Below, piece by piece: positions 1-7,887 of a stretch of 64,000 nt of DNA. Under the pieces are notes generated by a model that worked only from the letters and a program-made list of their open reading frames with translations, did not search any database and was not told the DNA's origin. Origin of the DNA: JAHRAW01 sp965203265 (GTDB taxonomy: Bacteria; Pseudomonadota; Gammaproteobacteria; Arenicellales; Poriferihabitantaceae); contig CBDBBV010000002.1 of assembly GCA_965203265.1 (NCBI GenBank), positions 682,001-746,000 of the forward strand, in the 5' to 3' direction. Each line of letters starts with the position of its first letter. The stretch's first letter is position 1. The translations under genes were made by a program, and so were the position numbers.

Positions 1-191
1 TGCACGGTGAGCACGGCGAACACGATGCGCAACAACACGGCGGCACCGACTCCGTAGAAAATCACCCTGCGGCGGTGCGCACTGGTAAATTTCGCCGCCA
101 CCAGCCCGATGACAATGGCATTGTCTCCGGCCAGCACCAGATCGACGAGGATGATTTGAGCGAGTTTGAATAGGTATTCGAGGTCTTCCAT
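1..191 (-). CDS. TerC family integral membrane protein (5' end only)
   Basis: Partial gene that runs off the left edge; about 63 N-terminal residues are present. The ATG at 191 opens a protein beginning MEDLEYLFKLAQIILVDL. The segment DLVLAGDNAIVIG at about residues 17-29 is the hallmark of the TerC/YjbE family of multi-pass inner-membrane proteins, linked in other bacteria to metal (manganese) efflux or tellurite resistance. The hydrophobic first helix and a second helix near residues 45-62 fit. It is divergent from purE. Family assignment is firm; substrate cannot be read from this fragment. Confidence 0.8.
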   Translation of the reverse strand, partial: MEDLEYLFKLAQIILVDLVLAGDNAIVIGLVAAKFTSAHRRRVIFYGVGAAVLLRIVFAVLTV

Positions 192-431
192 AATGGACGA
201 TTGGATTGTTGTTGATTCCGAATTAGGCGTCAATGTAACTCGGCATCGCGGTACTCGACCATATTATCAGCAAATCCGGTTCGTGCCAATTTGCCTGAGC
301 TGAAATAGCGAACTTCATGGTCGAATCGGCCGCCGCCGGATTCGGCAATTTGTTGCTTGCCGCGGGCGATTCGAGTACGCTATCGCGCGGCGCATCCGCC
401 CCCCGCGGTGCCATTTCAACAAAATCCCAAG

Positions 432-470
432 ACGGTATTTCCAAACGGTATTTCCAAACGGTATTTCCAA
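432..470. repeat. Three perfect tandem copies of a 13-bp unit
   Basis: The unit acggtatttccaa occurs three times without interruption at 432-444, 445-457 and 458-470, ending 2 bp before the purE start codon. It therefore occupies the place where the ribosome-binding site should be; no purine-rich Shine-Dalgarno is visible between the repeat and the ATG. Copy number could affect leader length or translation of purE, which is inference. Confidence 0.85.
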
Positions 471-472
471 CT

Positions 473-982
473 ATGAGCAAACCATTTGTGGCAGTGATGA
501 TGGGGTCGGAGTCCGACCTCCCGGTGATGAAGGCGACCTTTCAGGTGCTCGATGAACTCGGTGTGGCGTGGGAGGCGCGAATCGCTTCGGCGCACCGTAC
601 TCCGGAGGCGACTCGGCGTTATGTCGCCGAGGCCGAGCAGCGCGGTTGCGCGGTGTTTGTCGCCGCCGCCGGGTTGGCGGCGCATCTGGCCGGTGCCGTG
701 GCCAGTTTGACCTTGCGGCCGGTGATCGGCGTGCCCCTCGACGGCGGCCCGTTGAATGGTCGGGACGCGCTGTTGTCCACGGTGCAAATGCCGGGCGGCG
801 TGCCGGTGGCCAGCGTCGCCATCGGCAAGGCCGGTGCGAGGAATGCCGGATATCTCGCGGCGCAGATTCTCGCTCTGGGCGATGAGGCCGTGGCGGCGCG
901 GGTGCGCGCCGAGCGGGAAAAAAATTCTCAAGGGGTAATCGCCGCCAATGAAGCCCTGCAAAAATCCCTGAAGAACCCCTGA
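473..982 (+). CDS. purE: N5-carboxyaminoimidazole ribonucleotide mutase PurE
   Basis: Catalytic subunit of the AIR carboxylation step of de novo purine synthesis; class I PurE converts N5-CAIR to CAIR in the cytoplasm. The 169-residue protein has the expected family length and motifs: GSESD near residue 10, SAHRTP near 40, AGLAAHLAG near 70 and QMPGGVPVASV near 105. The frame stays open upstream to 317, but the ATG at 473 (MSKPFVAVMMGSESD) matches the family N-terminus, so I chose it. The usual partner purK is not in the window; the next gene is tsaC-like. A 13-bp triple repeat sits directly upstream. Confidence 0.93.
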   Translation: MSKPFVAVMMGSESDLPVMKATFQVLDELGVAWEARIASAHRTPEATRRYVAEAEQRGCAVFVAAAGLAAHLAGAVASLTLRPVIGVPLDGGPLNGRDALLSTVQMPGGVPVASVAIGKAGARNAGYLAAQILALGDEAVAARVRAEREKNSQGVIAANEALQKSLKNP

Positions 983-989
983 TTCCGGC

Positions 990-1571
990 TTGAATCCCGA
1001 ATCCCTTGCCTCCCTTGCGTCCCTCGAATCCCTTGCTCAGGCCGCCGGGGTAATTCGGGCGGGCGGCGTGGTGGCGTATCCCACCGAGTCTTGTTTCGGC
1101 CTCGGCTGCGATCCGCGCAACTTGGCGGCAATCCGCCGCATCCTGCGAATCAAGCGCCGCCCGCGCGCCAAGGGATTGATCCTCATCGCCGCCCGTCAGG
1201 AGCAATTACTGCCATTTGTGGATTTCCCGGCGACCCCCCGCCGCGCGCGCATTTTGGCCTCCTGGCCCGGCCCGTACACTTGGCTGTTGCCGGCGCGGGC
1301 GCGCGCATCCCGTTGGTTGCGAGGCGATCATCGCACTCTGGCGGTGCGCGTCATCGCCCATCGCCAAGCGGCTGCGCTCTGTCGGCTGGCGGGTATGCCG
1401 ATCGTCTCCACCAGCGCCAATCGCGCCGGCCGGCGGATGTTGCGCAGCAGCCGCGCGGTGCTGCGGGAATTCGGCGACGAGATCGACTTCATCGTCGACG
1501 GACGCATCGGCGGCGCGCGCGCGCCGTCGATCATTCGCCACGGCGAAACCGGCGAAGTGGTGCGAGGATAG
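990..1571 (+). CDS. tsaC: Threonylcarbamoyl-AMP synthase (Sua5/YciO/YrdC family, TsaC type)
   Basis: Predicted to make threonylcarbamoyl-adenylate from threonine, bicarbonate and ATP for t6A37 modification of ANN-decoding tRNAs. The 193-residue length equals stand-alone TsaC. Recognisable elements are AYPTESCFGLGCDP near residue 29, the KRRPRAKGLILIA block near 54, and the STSAN motif near 140. There is no good ATG; I used TTG at 990, but the first 20 residues (NPESLASLASLESLAQ) come from a repetitive cccttgc-rich stretch and a later TTG is possible. It starts 7 bp after purE and lies 11 bp before hemF, so cotranscription is likely. YrdC-domain paralogues of other function cannot be excluded. 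Confidence 0.82.
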   Translation: MNPESLASLASLESLAQAAGVIRAGGVVAYPTESCFGLGCDPRNLAAIRRILRIKRRPRAKGLILIAARQEQLLPFVDFPATPRRARILASWPGPYTWLLPARARASRWLRGDHRTLAVRVIAHRQAAALCRLAGMPIVSTSANRAGRRMLRSSRAVLREFGDEIDFIVDGRIGGARAPSIIRHGETGEVVRG

Positions 1572-1582
1572 GCGTGTCGCCC

Positions 1583-2545
1583 ATGTCCGCGCCCACTACG
1601 GCAGATTCCCCCGATCGCCCGAATTCGGTCGCGGTGATCCGCTATTTCAAGCGACTGCAGACGCGCCTCTGCCGGCAGTTGGAAGAACTCGAGCCGGCAA
1701 CGAACTTTGTCGAGGACATCTGGCGCCACGAACGCGGTGGCGGCGGCAGTACCAGAGTGATCGAGCAGGGGAAGTTGTTCGAGAAGGGCGGCGTGAATTT
1801 CTCATCTGTACGCGGCGGCGTCCTACCGGCATCCGCCGCCGCCGAGCGCGACGCCAACATCGCCGGCAAGCCGTTCGAAGCCGCCGGAGTTTCGCTGGTG
1901 CTGCATCCGCTCAATCCATTTGTGCCGTGCTGCCATCTGAATGTGAGATTCTTCCTAGTCGATCCCGACGGCGCACAACCGATCTGGTGGTTCGGCGGCG
2001 GCTACGACTTGACTCCATACTACGGCTTTGAGGAGGACTGCATCCACTGGCATCGAACCGCGAAACGCGCCTGCGACCGATTCAACCGCCAACACTACGC
2101 GAGATTCAAGGCGTGGTGCGACAGTTATTTCCACCTGAAACACCGAGGCGAGGCGCGCGGCATCGGCGGCGTCTTCTTCGACGACTATCGGGAGGGCGGT
2201 TTCGCGCAATCGTTCGCATTCCTGCGCGCCATCGGCAACAGTTTCATCCCGGCATACCGCCCCATCGTCGAGCGGCGGCGGGATATGCCGTACAGCGAGC
2301 GCGAGCGGTTGTTCCAGTGTTATCGCCGCGGGCGCTATGTGGAGTTCAATCTAGTGTACGACCGCGGCACTTTGTTCGGTTTGGAATCCGGCGGCAGGAC
2401 GGAATCCATCTTGGTGTCGATGCCGCCGCTGGTGCGCTGGCAATACGACTGGCGGCCCGAATCCGGTAGCGAAGAGGAGAAATTGGTGGCGTATTACCTC
2501 AAGCCGAGGGACTGGCTGGGCGGCGCCACGGAATCGCCGTGTTGA
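1583..2545 (+). CDS. hemF: Oxygen-dependent coproporphyrinogen-III oxidase HemF
   Basis: Converts coproporphyrinogen III to protoporphyrinogen IX in heme synthesis using O2. The 320-residue protein shows strong HemF blocks: GGGGSTRVIEQGKLFEKGGVNFS near residues 45-67, HPLNPFVPCCHLNVRFF, WWFGGGYDLTPYYGFEEDC, GIGGVFFDDY and FNLVYDRGT. The ATG at 1583 was chosen; a GTG at 1574 would add three residues. It overlaps waaA by 7 bp, suggesting translational coupling. Use of HemF implies an oxygen-using lifestyle; an anaerobic HemN is not in this window. Confidence 0.95.
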   Translation: MSAPTTADSPDRPNSVAVIRYFKRLQTRLCRQLEELEPATNFVEDIWRHERGGGGSTRVIEQGKLFEKGGVNFSSVRGGVLPASAAAERDANIAGKPFEAAGVSLVLHPLNPFVPCCHLNVRFFLVDPDGAQPIWWFGGGYDLTPYYGFEEDCIHWHRTAKRACDRFNRQHYARFKAWCDSYFHLKHRGEARGIGGVFFDDYREGGFAQSFAFLRAIGNSFIPAYRPIVERRRDMPYSERERLFQCYRRGRYVEFNLVYDRGTLFGLESGGRTESILVSMPPLVRWQYDWRPESGSEEEKLVAYYLKPRDWLGGATESPC

Positions 2546-3864
2546 TTCTGTACCGCGTTTTCCTGTATCTGGCGTTTCCGCTGGTGCTGTTGCGGCTACT
2601 GTGGCGCGCGCTGGGGGATCGCCGCTACTTCGAGCGCATGAACGAACGTTTCGGCTTCGCCGGAGCTCGCCCCGCAGTCGCAAAAAAGGCCGGAGGAATT
2701 TGGATTCACGCGGTATCCGTAGGCGAGGTCAACGCCGCCGCGCCGTTGGTCGAATATCTGCTGGAAAACTACCCGCACAAAATGATCACCGTAACCACCA
2801 TGACACCCACCGGCGCCGACCGAGTCGGCAAAATCTTTGCCGGGCGAGTCGCGCATCGCTATCTGCCCTACGATTATCCCGGCGCGGTGCGGCGCTTTCT
2901 CGCAACCTTGCGCCCGTGCGTGGGGCTGGTGATGGAGACCGAAATCTGGCCCAACCTGATCACCCGCTGCCACCGCCTCGGCGTGCCGTTGCTATATCTC
3001 AATGTACGTCTGTCGCGGCGCGCCCATCGCGGCTATCGCCGTTTTCGCGGGCTCATCCGTCCGGCTCTCGAGAAGATCGACAGATTCGCCGTGCAGAGCC
3101 GCTTGGACGCTCGGCGGCTGCATCGACTGGGGGCGCCGTCGGCGGCGCTCAGCGTAACCGGCAGTCTGAAATTCGACATAGAGCCCACGCCCGACTTCGG
3201 CGAGGCGGCTCGGCTACTGCGTCGGCAACTGGGGTGGGAGCGCCCGGTGTGGGTGGTCGGCAGCACCCACGAGGGGGAGGAATCGCAAATCCTCGAAGCC
3301 TTTGCGCGCCTGCGCAAGACCTTCAAGTCGTTGCTGCTGGTGCTCGCGCCGCGCCATCCCCAGCGCGCCAACGCCGTGTTCCGCCTGTGCGCGCGCCGCG
3401 GATACCGCACCGTGCTGCGCTCTCGGGGGCCGCGGGAAGTGAGCGCGGACACCGACATCCATCTGGCCGATACTCTGGGGGAATTGCCCCTGCTGATCGC
3501 CGCCGGCGACATCGCCTTCATCGGCGGCAGTTTGACGCCCGTGGGCGGCCACAATGTGTTGGAAGCATCGGCGGCGGGGATTCCGGTGGTGTTCGGGCGG
3601 TATATGTTCAATTTCGCCGAGATCGCCGATCTGCTCCTACGCCGAGACGCCGGCATTCAGGTGATGGACGGCGGCGAGCTGGCGGAGGTGGTCGAGCGTT
3701 TCTTGGCCGACCCGCAGCTGCGAGCGCACTACGGCAAGCGAGGCAAGGAATTGATCGCGGAAAAACGCGGCGCGCTGGAGAAGATCTGCGCGATGGTGGA
3801 TGAGGTACTGGCCGATGTGGCCGAAGGCGGTGTCGGGCGGAAGCGGAAAATTCCTATACTTTAG
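2539..3864 (+). CDS. waaA: 3-deoxy-D-manno-octulosonic acid (Kdo) transferase WaaA
   Basis: Transfers Kdo from CMP-Kdo to lipid IVA, the first step of lipopolysaccharide core assembly at the inner membrane. The 441-residue protein has an N-terminal membrane anchor (about residues 3-22), then the Kdo transferase fold: WIHAVSVGEVNAAAPLVEYL near 55, TPTGADRV near 92, METEIWPNLI near 133, and the C-terminal GT-B block GGSLTPVGGHNVLEASAAGIPVVFG near 330. It starts with GTG at 2539, inside hemF. It converges on the MttB-family gene with 42 bp between the stops. Confidence 0.95.
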   Translation: MLILYRVFLYLAFPLVLLRLLWRALGDRRYFERMNERFGFAGARPAVAKKAGGIWIHAVSVGEVNAAAPLVEYLLENYPHKMITVTTMTPTGADRVGKIFAGRVAHRYLPYDYPGAVRRFLATLRPCVGLVMETEIWPNLITRCHRLGVPLLYLNVRLSRRAHRGYRRFRGLIRPALEKIDRFAVQSRLDARRLHRLGAPSAALSVTGSLKFDIEPTPDFGEAARLLRRQLGWERPVWVVGSTHEGEESQILEAFARLRKTFKSLLLVLAPRHPQRANAVFRLCARRGYRTVLRSRGPREVSADTDIHLADTLGELPLLIAAGDIAFIGGSLTPVGGHNVLEASAAGIPVVFGRYMFNFAEIADLLLRRDAGIQVMDGGELAEVVERFLADPQLRAHYGKRGKELIAEKRGALEKICAMVDEVLADVAEGGVGRKRKIPIL

Positions 3865-3906
3865 ATGAAAAATACCGAATAATCATTTGAATTATCTGTT
3901 GAAATT

Positions 3907-5448
3907 TCAATACCACTGATCTTTCCTACTCGACTTGGTGCGCTCGATGTACGCCAGCAGGGCTTCGTCCGTGGCCTCATCCAAATCCGGCGGCTGGTAT
4001 TCCTGCAGTTGCCGCTTCCACAGGGCGCAGGCGCGCTCTTCGTCGTCGAGCCGGCCTTCTTCGCGCCATTGCTCGTAGGAATTGCTATGGGCGATCGCCG
4101 ACTCATAAAAAGCGGAGGCGTAGTTGCGCAGGGTGTGGGCGGTGCCGAGGAAATGCTGCCCGTGTTCGGTTTCCCGATAGGCATCCAGCGCAAAGCCGTT
4201 GGCGTCTAGGTTGATACCTTCGAACATCTTCACCATCATGCCGCAGCGATCGGCGTCCTGAACGAATTTCTCGTAGCCCATAGTTAGCCCGCCCTCCAGC
4301 CATCCGGCGGCGTGCAGCACGAAATTCGCGCCGGACAACAGCGCCGGAAACAGCGACTGGGCGCTCTCCTGCGCGGCCTGAGAATCGCCGATTTTCGACG
4401 AGGTCAGGGCACCGCCGCAGCGCAACGGCACGCCGAGTCGGCGGCACAGTTGCCCCACCGCCATGTAGGCCAGCATGGCTTCCGGCTGGCCGAAAGTCGG
4501 CGCGCCGGAGCGCAGCGACATGGTGGTGAAGAAGTTGCCGTAGACGGCGGCGGTCCCGGGGCGCACCAGTTGCGTCAATGCCACCCCGACCAGAGCTTCC
4601 GCATGCGCCTGCGCGATCGAGGCCGCCGGCGTGACCGGCCCCATGGCGCCGCCGAGGATGAACGGCACCACCACCACGCCCTGACCGGCGGCGGCGTAGG
4701 TGCGGATTACCTTGCAGACGTTGCCATCGTACACCAACGGCGAGTTGACATTGATGTTGCCGAGGATGACGCAGTGCTCTTCCATGGTCTCGGCGCCGAA
4801 CAGAATGCGGCACATTTCGATGGATTCCCGAGCGCGCTCCGGCGTGGTAACCGACCCGAGGAACGGCTTGTCCGACCACCGCATATGCGCGTACACCATA
4901 TCGAGGTGGCGCTTGTTGACGGCGATATCGCACGGTTCGCAGATGGTGCCGCCGGAATAGTGGATGAAGGGGCTGTGGTAGGCGAGTTTGACGAAGTTGC
5001 GAAAATCCTCGATGGTGCCGTAGCGCCGCCCGCCCTCGCGGTCGCGCACGAAGGGCGAGCCGTAGGCGGGTAGCAGCGCGGTGTATGGCTCGCCGACGCG
5101 AACCGACCTCGCCGGATTACGCGCTACATGGACGAATTCGGCGGGGGTGGAGCGCTGCACGATGTGCTTGACCAGCCCCGGCTCGAATCGCAGACGCTCG
5201 CCGTCCACTTCGGCGCCGGCCTGCCGGAACAACTCGATGGTCGTCGGGTCGCCGCGAATTTCGATGCCGAATTCGCTCAGAATGGTGTCGGCGTGCCGCT
5301 CCAGATGGTCGAGCCCTTCTTCGTCGAGCAGGTTGTAGGGCGGCAGCGCGCGGGTGATGTAGGGCGGCGCGGCGACCGCCTCGGCTCGCCGTCGTCGCGG
5401 CTTGCGGGTGTGGCGGGTTGCGCTGTCCGTGGAGCGGGTTCGGGGCAT
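3907..5448 (-). CDS. Trimethylamine methyltransferase (MttB) family protein, non-pyrrolysine type
   Basis: Member of the MttB superfamily, whose characterised non-pyrrolysine members move a methyl group from quaternary amines such as glycine betaine to a corrinoid protein. The 513-residue protein begins at the ATG at 5448 (MPRTRSTDS) after a basic stretch, and contains the family blocks LPAYGSPFVRDREGGRRYG, GSVTTPERARESIEMC, FGQPEAMLAYMAVGQLCRRLGVPLR and GGALTSSKIGDSQAAQESAQ. There is no in-frame amber codon, so no pyrrolysine. No corrinoid protein or reductive activator gene lies near; it sits alone between waaA and iscA on the opposite strand. Substrate is unknown. Confidence 0.85.
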   Translation of the reverse strand: MPRTRSTDSATRHTRKPRRRRAEAVAAPPYITRALPPYNLLDEEGLDHLERHADTILSEFGIEIRGDPTTIELFRQAGAEVDGERLRFEPGLVKHIVQRSTPAEFVHVARNPARSVRVGEPYTALLPAYGSPFVRDREGGRRYGTIEDFRNFVKLAYHSPFIHYSGGTICEPCDIAVNKRHLDMVYAHMRWSDKPFLGSVTTPERARESIEMCRILFGAETMEEHCVILGNINVNSPLVYDGNVCKVIRTYAAAGQGVVVVPFILGGAMGPVTPAASIAQAHAEALVGVALTQLVRPGTAAVYGNFFTTMSLRSGAPTFGQPEAMLAYMAVGQLCRRLGVPLRCGGALTSSKIGDSQAAQESAQSLFPALLSGANFVLHAAGWLEGGLTMGYEKFVQDADRCGMMVKMFEGINLDANGFALDAYRETEHGQHFLGTAHTLRNYASAFYESAIAHSNSYEQWREEGRLDDEERACALWKRQLQEYQPPDLDEATDEALLAYIERTKSSRKDQWY

Positions 5449-5605
5449 GATTCGGGTGTCGTTTCCGTTTTCGCTGCATCGTATCAAAACAAATCCGGCG
5501 GTAAATTGCCAGTCCGCCGCCAAATCCGTGGTCATCCGCCTTGGTCGGCGGCCAGCGCTCCTGTGCTACAATCCATCCGTTGTTGCACCCATCCCCGACC
5601 CCGCC

Positions 5606-5932
5606 ATGTCCATCACCTTGACCGAATCCGCCGCCGAGCGAATCAAATCCAGATTGGCCGCCCGCAAAAAGGGCGAGGGACTGCGCCTGCGCGTGACCAA
5701 TGCCGGTTGTTCCGGAATGGGATACGCCATCGATTACGCCGACGAAATCCACGAAGTCGATCGGGTATTCGAAAGTCGCGGGGTGAAAGTCGTGGTCGAG
5801 GACGCCCATCTGGAATTCCTGCGCGGCACCGAGATCGACTACATTCAGGATGGCTTGTCGTCAGCCTTCCACTTCAAAAACCCCAATGTGACCGAACAAT
5901 GCGGTTGCGGCGAGAGCTTTACGGTCAACTAG
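5606..5932 (+). CDS. iscA: Iron-sulfur cluster assembly protein IscA (A-type carrier)
   Basis: A-type Fe-S carrier of the HesB/IscA family. The 108 residues match E. coli IscA in length and in its opening MSITLTESAAERI. The three metal-binding cysteines are present: C35 in NAGCSGMGY and C99/C101 in EQCGCGESF. The frame is open upstream to 5402, but the ATG at 5606 is the family start. A TACAAT -10-like box lies at 5567-5572. No iscS, iscU or iscR accompanies it here, so it may be a stand-alone copy; ErpA is a possible alternative name, but the start sequence favours IscA. Confidence 0.88.
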   Translation: MSITLTESAAERIKSRLAARKKGEGLRLRVTNAGCSGMGYAIDYADEIHEVDRVFESRGVKVVVEDAHLEFLRGTEIDYIQDGLSSAFHFKNPNVTEQCGCGESFTVN

Positions 5933-5991
5933 TCTCGCCGCCCGTTGTAGTAGTAGTTTCGGTTTTGCACGCGGCCTGATTTCCGTTATTG

Positions 5992-7347
5992 ATGATTTCC
6001 CCTTCGCTCGACTTGCCGGCGACCTCGCCGCAAAAGCGTTTTTCCATCGCCACCTTGGGCTGCAAGGTGAACAGTTTCGAGTCGGAACTGATCGCGCAGA
6101 ATCTGCTGGAGCGGCGATACCGCCGAGTCGACCAACATGAACAGGCCGATCTCTGCCTGATCAACACCTGCACAGTCACCGCCGAGGCCGATCGTCAGGC
6201 TCGCCAGCTGGTGCGCCGCGCCGTGCGCAACAATCCCGACGCCTGGGTCGTGGTCACCGGCTGCTACGCGCAGATGGACGCGGACGCCTGCTATGCCATC
6301 CCCGGAGTCGATCTGGTGGTCGGCAACGGTAGCAAGCTGGATATTCCCGAGTTGCTGGAGAAACTGTACGGCGGCGAGCTGCCGCCGGTACTGGTGGGCG
6401 ATGTGGAGCAAGAAATCAGCCTGCCGCAACGGCTGATCAGCGGCTTCGACGATCGCGCGCGCGCCTTCGTGCAGGTGCAACAGGGCTGTGATCAGGGCTG
6501 CACCTTCTGCGTCATTCACCAAGCGCGCGGCGCGCACCGCTCCCTGCCGGCGCGGGCGATTCGGCGACAGGCGCAACGCTTGATCATGAACGGCCATCGC
6601 GAGCTGGTCATCTGCGGAGTCGATGTCGGCGCCTACGGCTCGGACTTGCGCGAAGGGCAGGGCGACCTGAGCGATCTGCTGAGGCAATTGACCGCCCTCG
6701 AGGGGGATTTCCGCGTGCGCCTGAGTTCCATCGATCCGGCTCACATCACCGATGCGCTCATCGACCTATTCGCCCGCGAACCCAAACTCTGCCCGCAGCT
6801 GCACCTTTCCCTGCAAAGCGGCAGCACCCTCATCCTCAAGCGCATGAAGAGAAGGGCAACCCGGGAAATCCTGTACGAGCGCGTCGCCGCCTTGCGCCGC
6901 GCGATGCCGCAGGTGGTGTTGAGCGCCGATATACTGGTCGGATTCCCCACCGAAACCCGCGAACATTTCGCGCAAACTCTGGAGGCGATGGAGGAGTTGG
7001 AAATCACCTATCCCCATGTATTCGCCTATTCCCCCCGCTTCGGCACTCCCGCCGCCCGCATCCCCGACCAAGTCCCGGTGGTCGAACGCAAGCGGCGCGC
7101 CGCCGTGGCGCGCAAACTCGGCAAGTTGGTGGGGCGCAAGGTCGCCGAGCGGCGCATCGGCACGCGCGCCAGAGTGCTCATCGAGGGCGATGGGCGCGGC
7201 CATCTGCCGGAAGGCTTCGTGCGTGGTCGCGCCGCGGATTATTTCCCGGTGATCTTCGAGGCCGGGCGCGGCCAACCGGGGGATTGGGCCGAGGTCGAAA
7301 TCCACTCTCTGGAGGGGGATGAACTGATTGCCCGCAGGCTGGATTGA
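5992..7347 (+). CDS. mtaB: tRNA t6A37 methylthiotransferase MtaB (radical SAM)
   Basis: Methylthiotransferase that converts t6A37 to ms2t6A in tRNA. Of 451 residues, the N-terminal MTTase domain has three cluster cysteines (ATLGCKVNSFESE, INTCTVT, VTGCYAQ). The radical-SAM motif CDQGCTFC lies near residue 164, and a C-terminal TRAM-like region ends the protein. ATG 5992 was chosen; TTG at 5989 would add one residue. MtaB rather than MiaB or RimO is preferred because of LGCKVNSFESE. It works on the product of the pathway that includes TsaC, encoded 4 kb upstream, and needs Fe-S clusters, fitting the adjacent iscA. Confidence 0.88.
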   Translation: MISPSLDLPATSPQKRFSIATLGCKVNSFESELIAQNLLERRYRRVDQHEQADLCLINTCTVTAEADRQARQLVRRAVRNNPDAWVVVTGCYAQMDADACYAIPGVDLVVGNGSKLDIPELLEKLYGGELPPVLVGDVEQEISLPQRLISGFDDRARAFVQVQQGCDQGCTFCVIHQARGAHRSLPARAIRRQAQRLIMNGHRELVICGVDVGAYGSDLREGQGDLSDLLRQLTALEGDFRVRLSSIDPAHITDALIDLFAREPKLCPQLHLSLQSGSTLILKRMKRRATREILYERVAALRRAMPQVVLSADILVGFPTETREHFAQTLEAMEELEITYPHVFAYSPRFGTPAARIPDQVPVVERKRRAAVARKLGKLVGRKVAERRIGTRARVLIEGDGRGHLPEGFVRGRAADYFPVIFEAGRGQPGDWAEVEIHSLEGDELIARRLD

Positions 7348-7357
7348 CGGGTACAAT
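7328..7357 (+). promoter_or_regulatory. Candidate sigma-70 promoter for ndk
   Basis: A TTGCCC hexamer (7328-7333) is followed after 18 bp by TACAAT (7352-7357), straddling the mtaB stop codon and about 75 bp upstream of the ndk ATG. Inferred by eye from consensus only. Confidence 0.4.
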
Positions 7358-7433
7358 CGCCCCCCCGGAAACCGGCGGCCACCGCCTATCCGTCCCATCC
7401 CACTGATTTTCGATTTTCGATTCGGAGTACAGC

Positions 7434-7883
7434 ATGGCCATTGAGCGCACTTTGTCTTTGATCAAACCGGACGCGGTTCGTCGCAACCTCATCGGCAGAA
7501 TCTACCAACGTTTCGAGGACGCCGGCCTGCGCATCGTAGCGGCGCGGATGGTTCGCTTGAGCCGCCAACAAGCCGAGGAATTCTACGCGGTACACCGAGA
7601 GCGGCCATTCTACCGAGAGTTGGTGGACTTCATGACTTCGGGCGCGATTCTGGCGCAGGTGCTGCAGGGGGAAGACGCCATCAACCGCAATCGGCAAGTC
7701 ATGGGCGCGACCAACCCGGCCGAAGCCGAGGCCGGCACCATCCGCGCCGATTTCGCCGAAAGCGTTTCGCAAAACGCGGTGCACGGCTCCGACGCGGCGG
7801 AAACCGCGGCGCGGGAGATCGCGTTCTTCTTCAGCGAAGAGCAGATCTGCGCGTCTCCCGAGGGTGCATCCGGCGGAAATTGA
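7434..7883 (+). CDS. ndk: Nucleoside diphosphate kinase Ndk
   Basis: Balances nucleoside triphosphate pools by ping-pong phosphate transfer through a phosphohistidine. The 149-residue protein opens with ERTLSLIKPDAV, has the phosphate-binding RERPFY segment near residue 55, and carries the active-site histidine H117 in NAVHGSDA. It is slightly longer than the 143-residue E. coli enzyme at the C-terminus. First gene of the conserved cluster continuing with rlmN and rodZ; rlmN starts 4 bp after its stop. Confidence 0.96.
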   Translation: MAIERTLSLIKPDAVRRNLIGRIYQRFEDAGLRIVAARMVRLSRQQAEEFYAVHRERPFYRELVDFMTSGAILAQVLQGEDAINRNRQVMGATNPAEAEAGTIRADFAESVSQNAVHGSDAAETAAREIAFFFSEEQICASPEGASGGN

Positions 7884-7887
7884 TTCG

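Noticed and set aside
192..472. A gene or regulatory RNA between terC and purE
   Set aside because: Apart from the 13-bp repeat, no coding pattern, hairpin with T run, or recognisable operator was visible; the open frames there lack family features.
3907..5448. Pyrrolysine-containing MttB
   Set aside because: No in-frame amber codon interrupts the gene; it is a full-length non-Pyl homologue.
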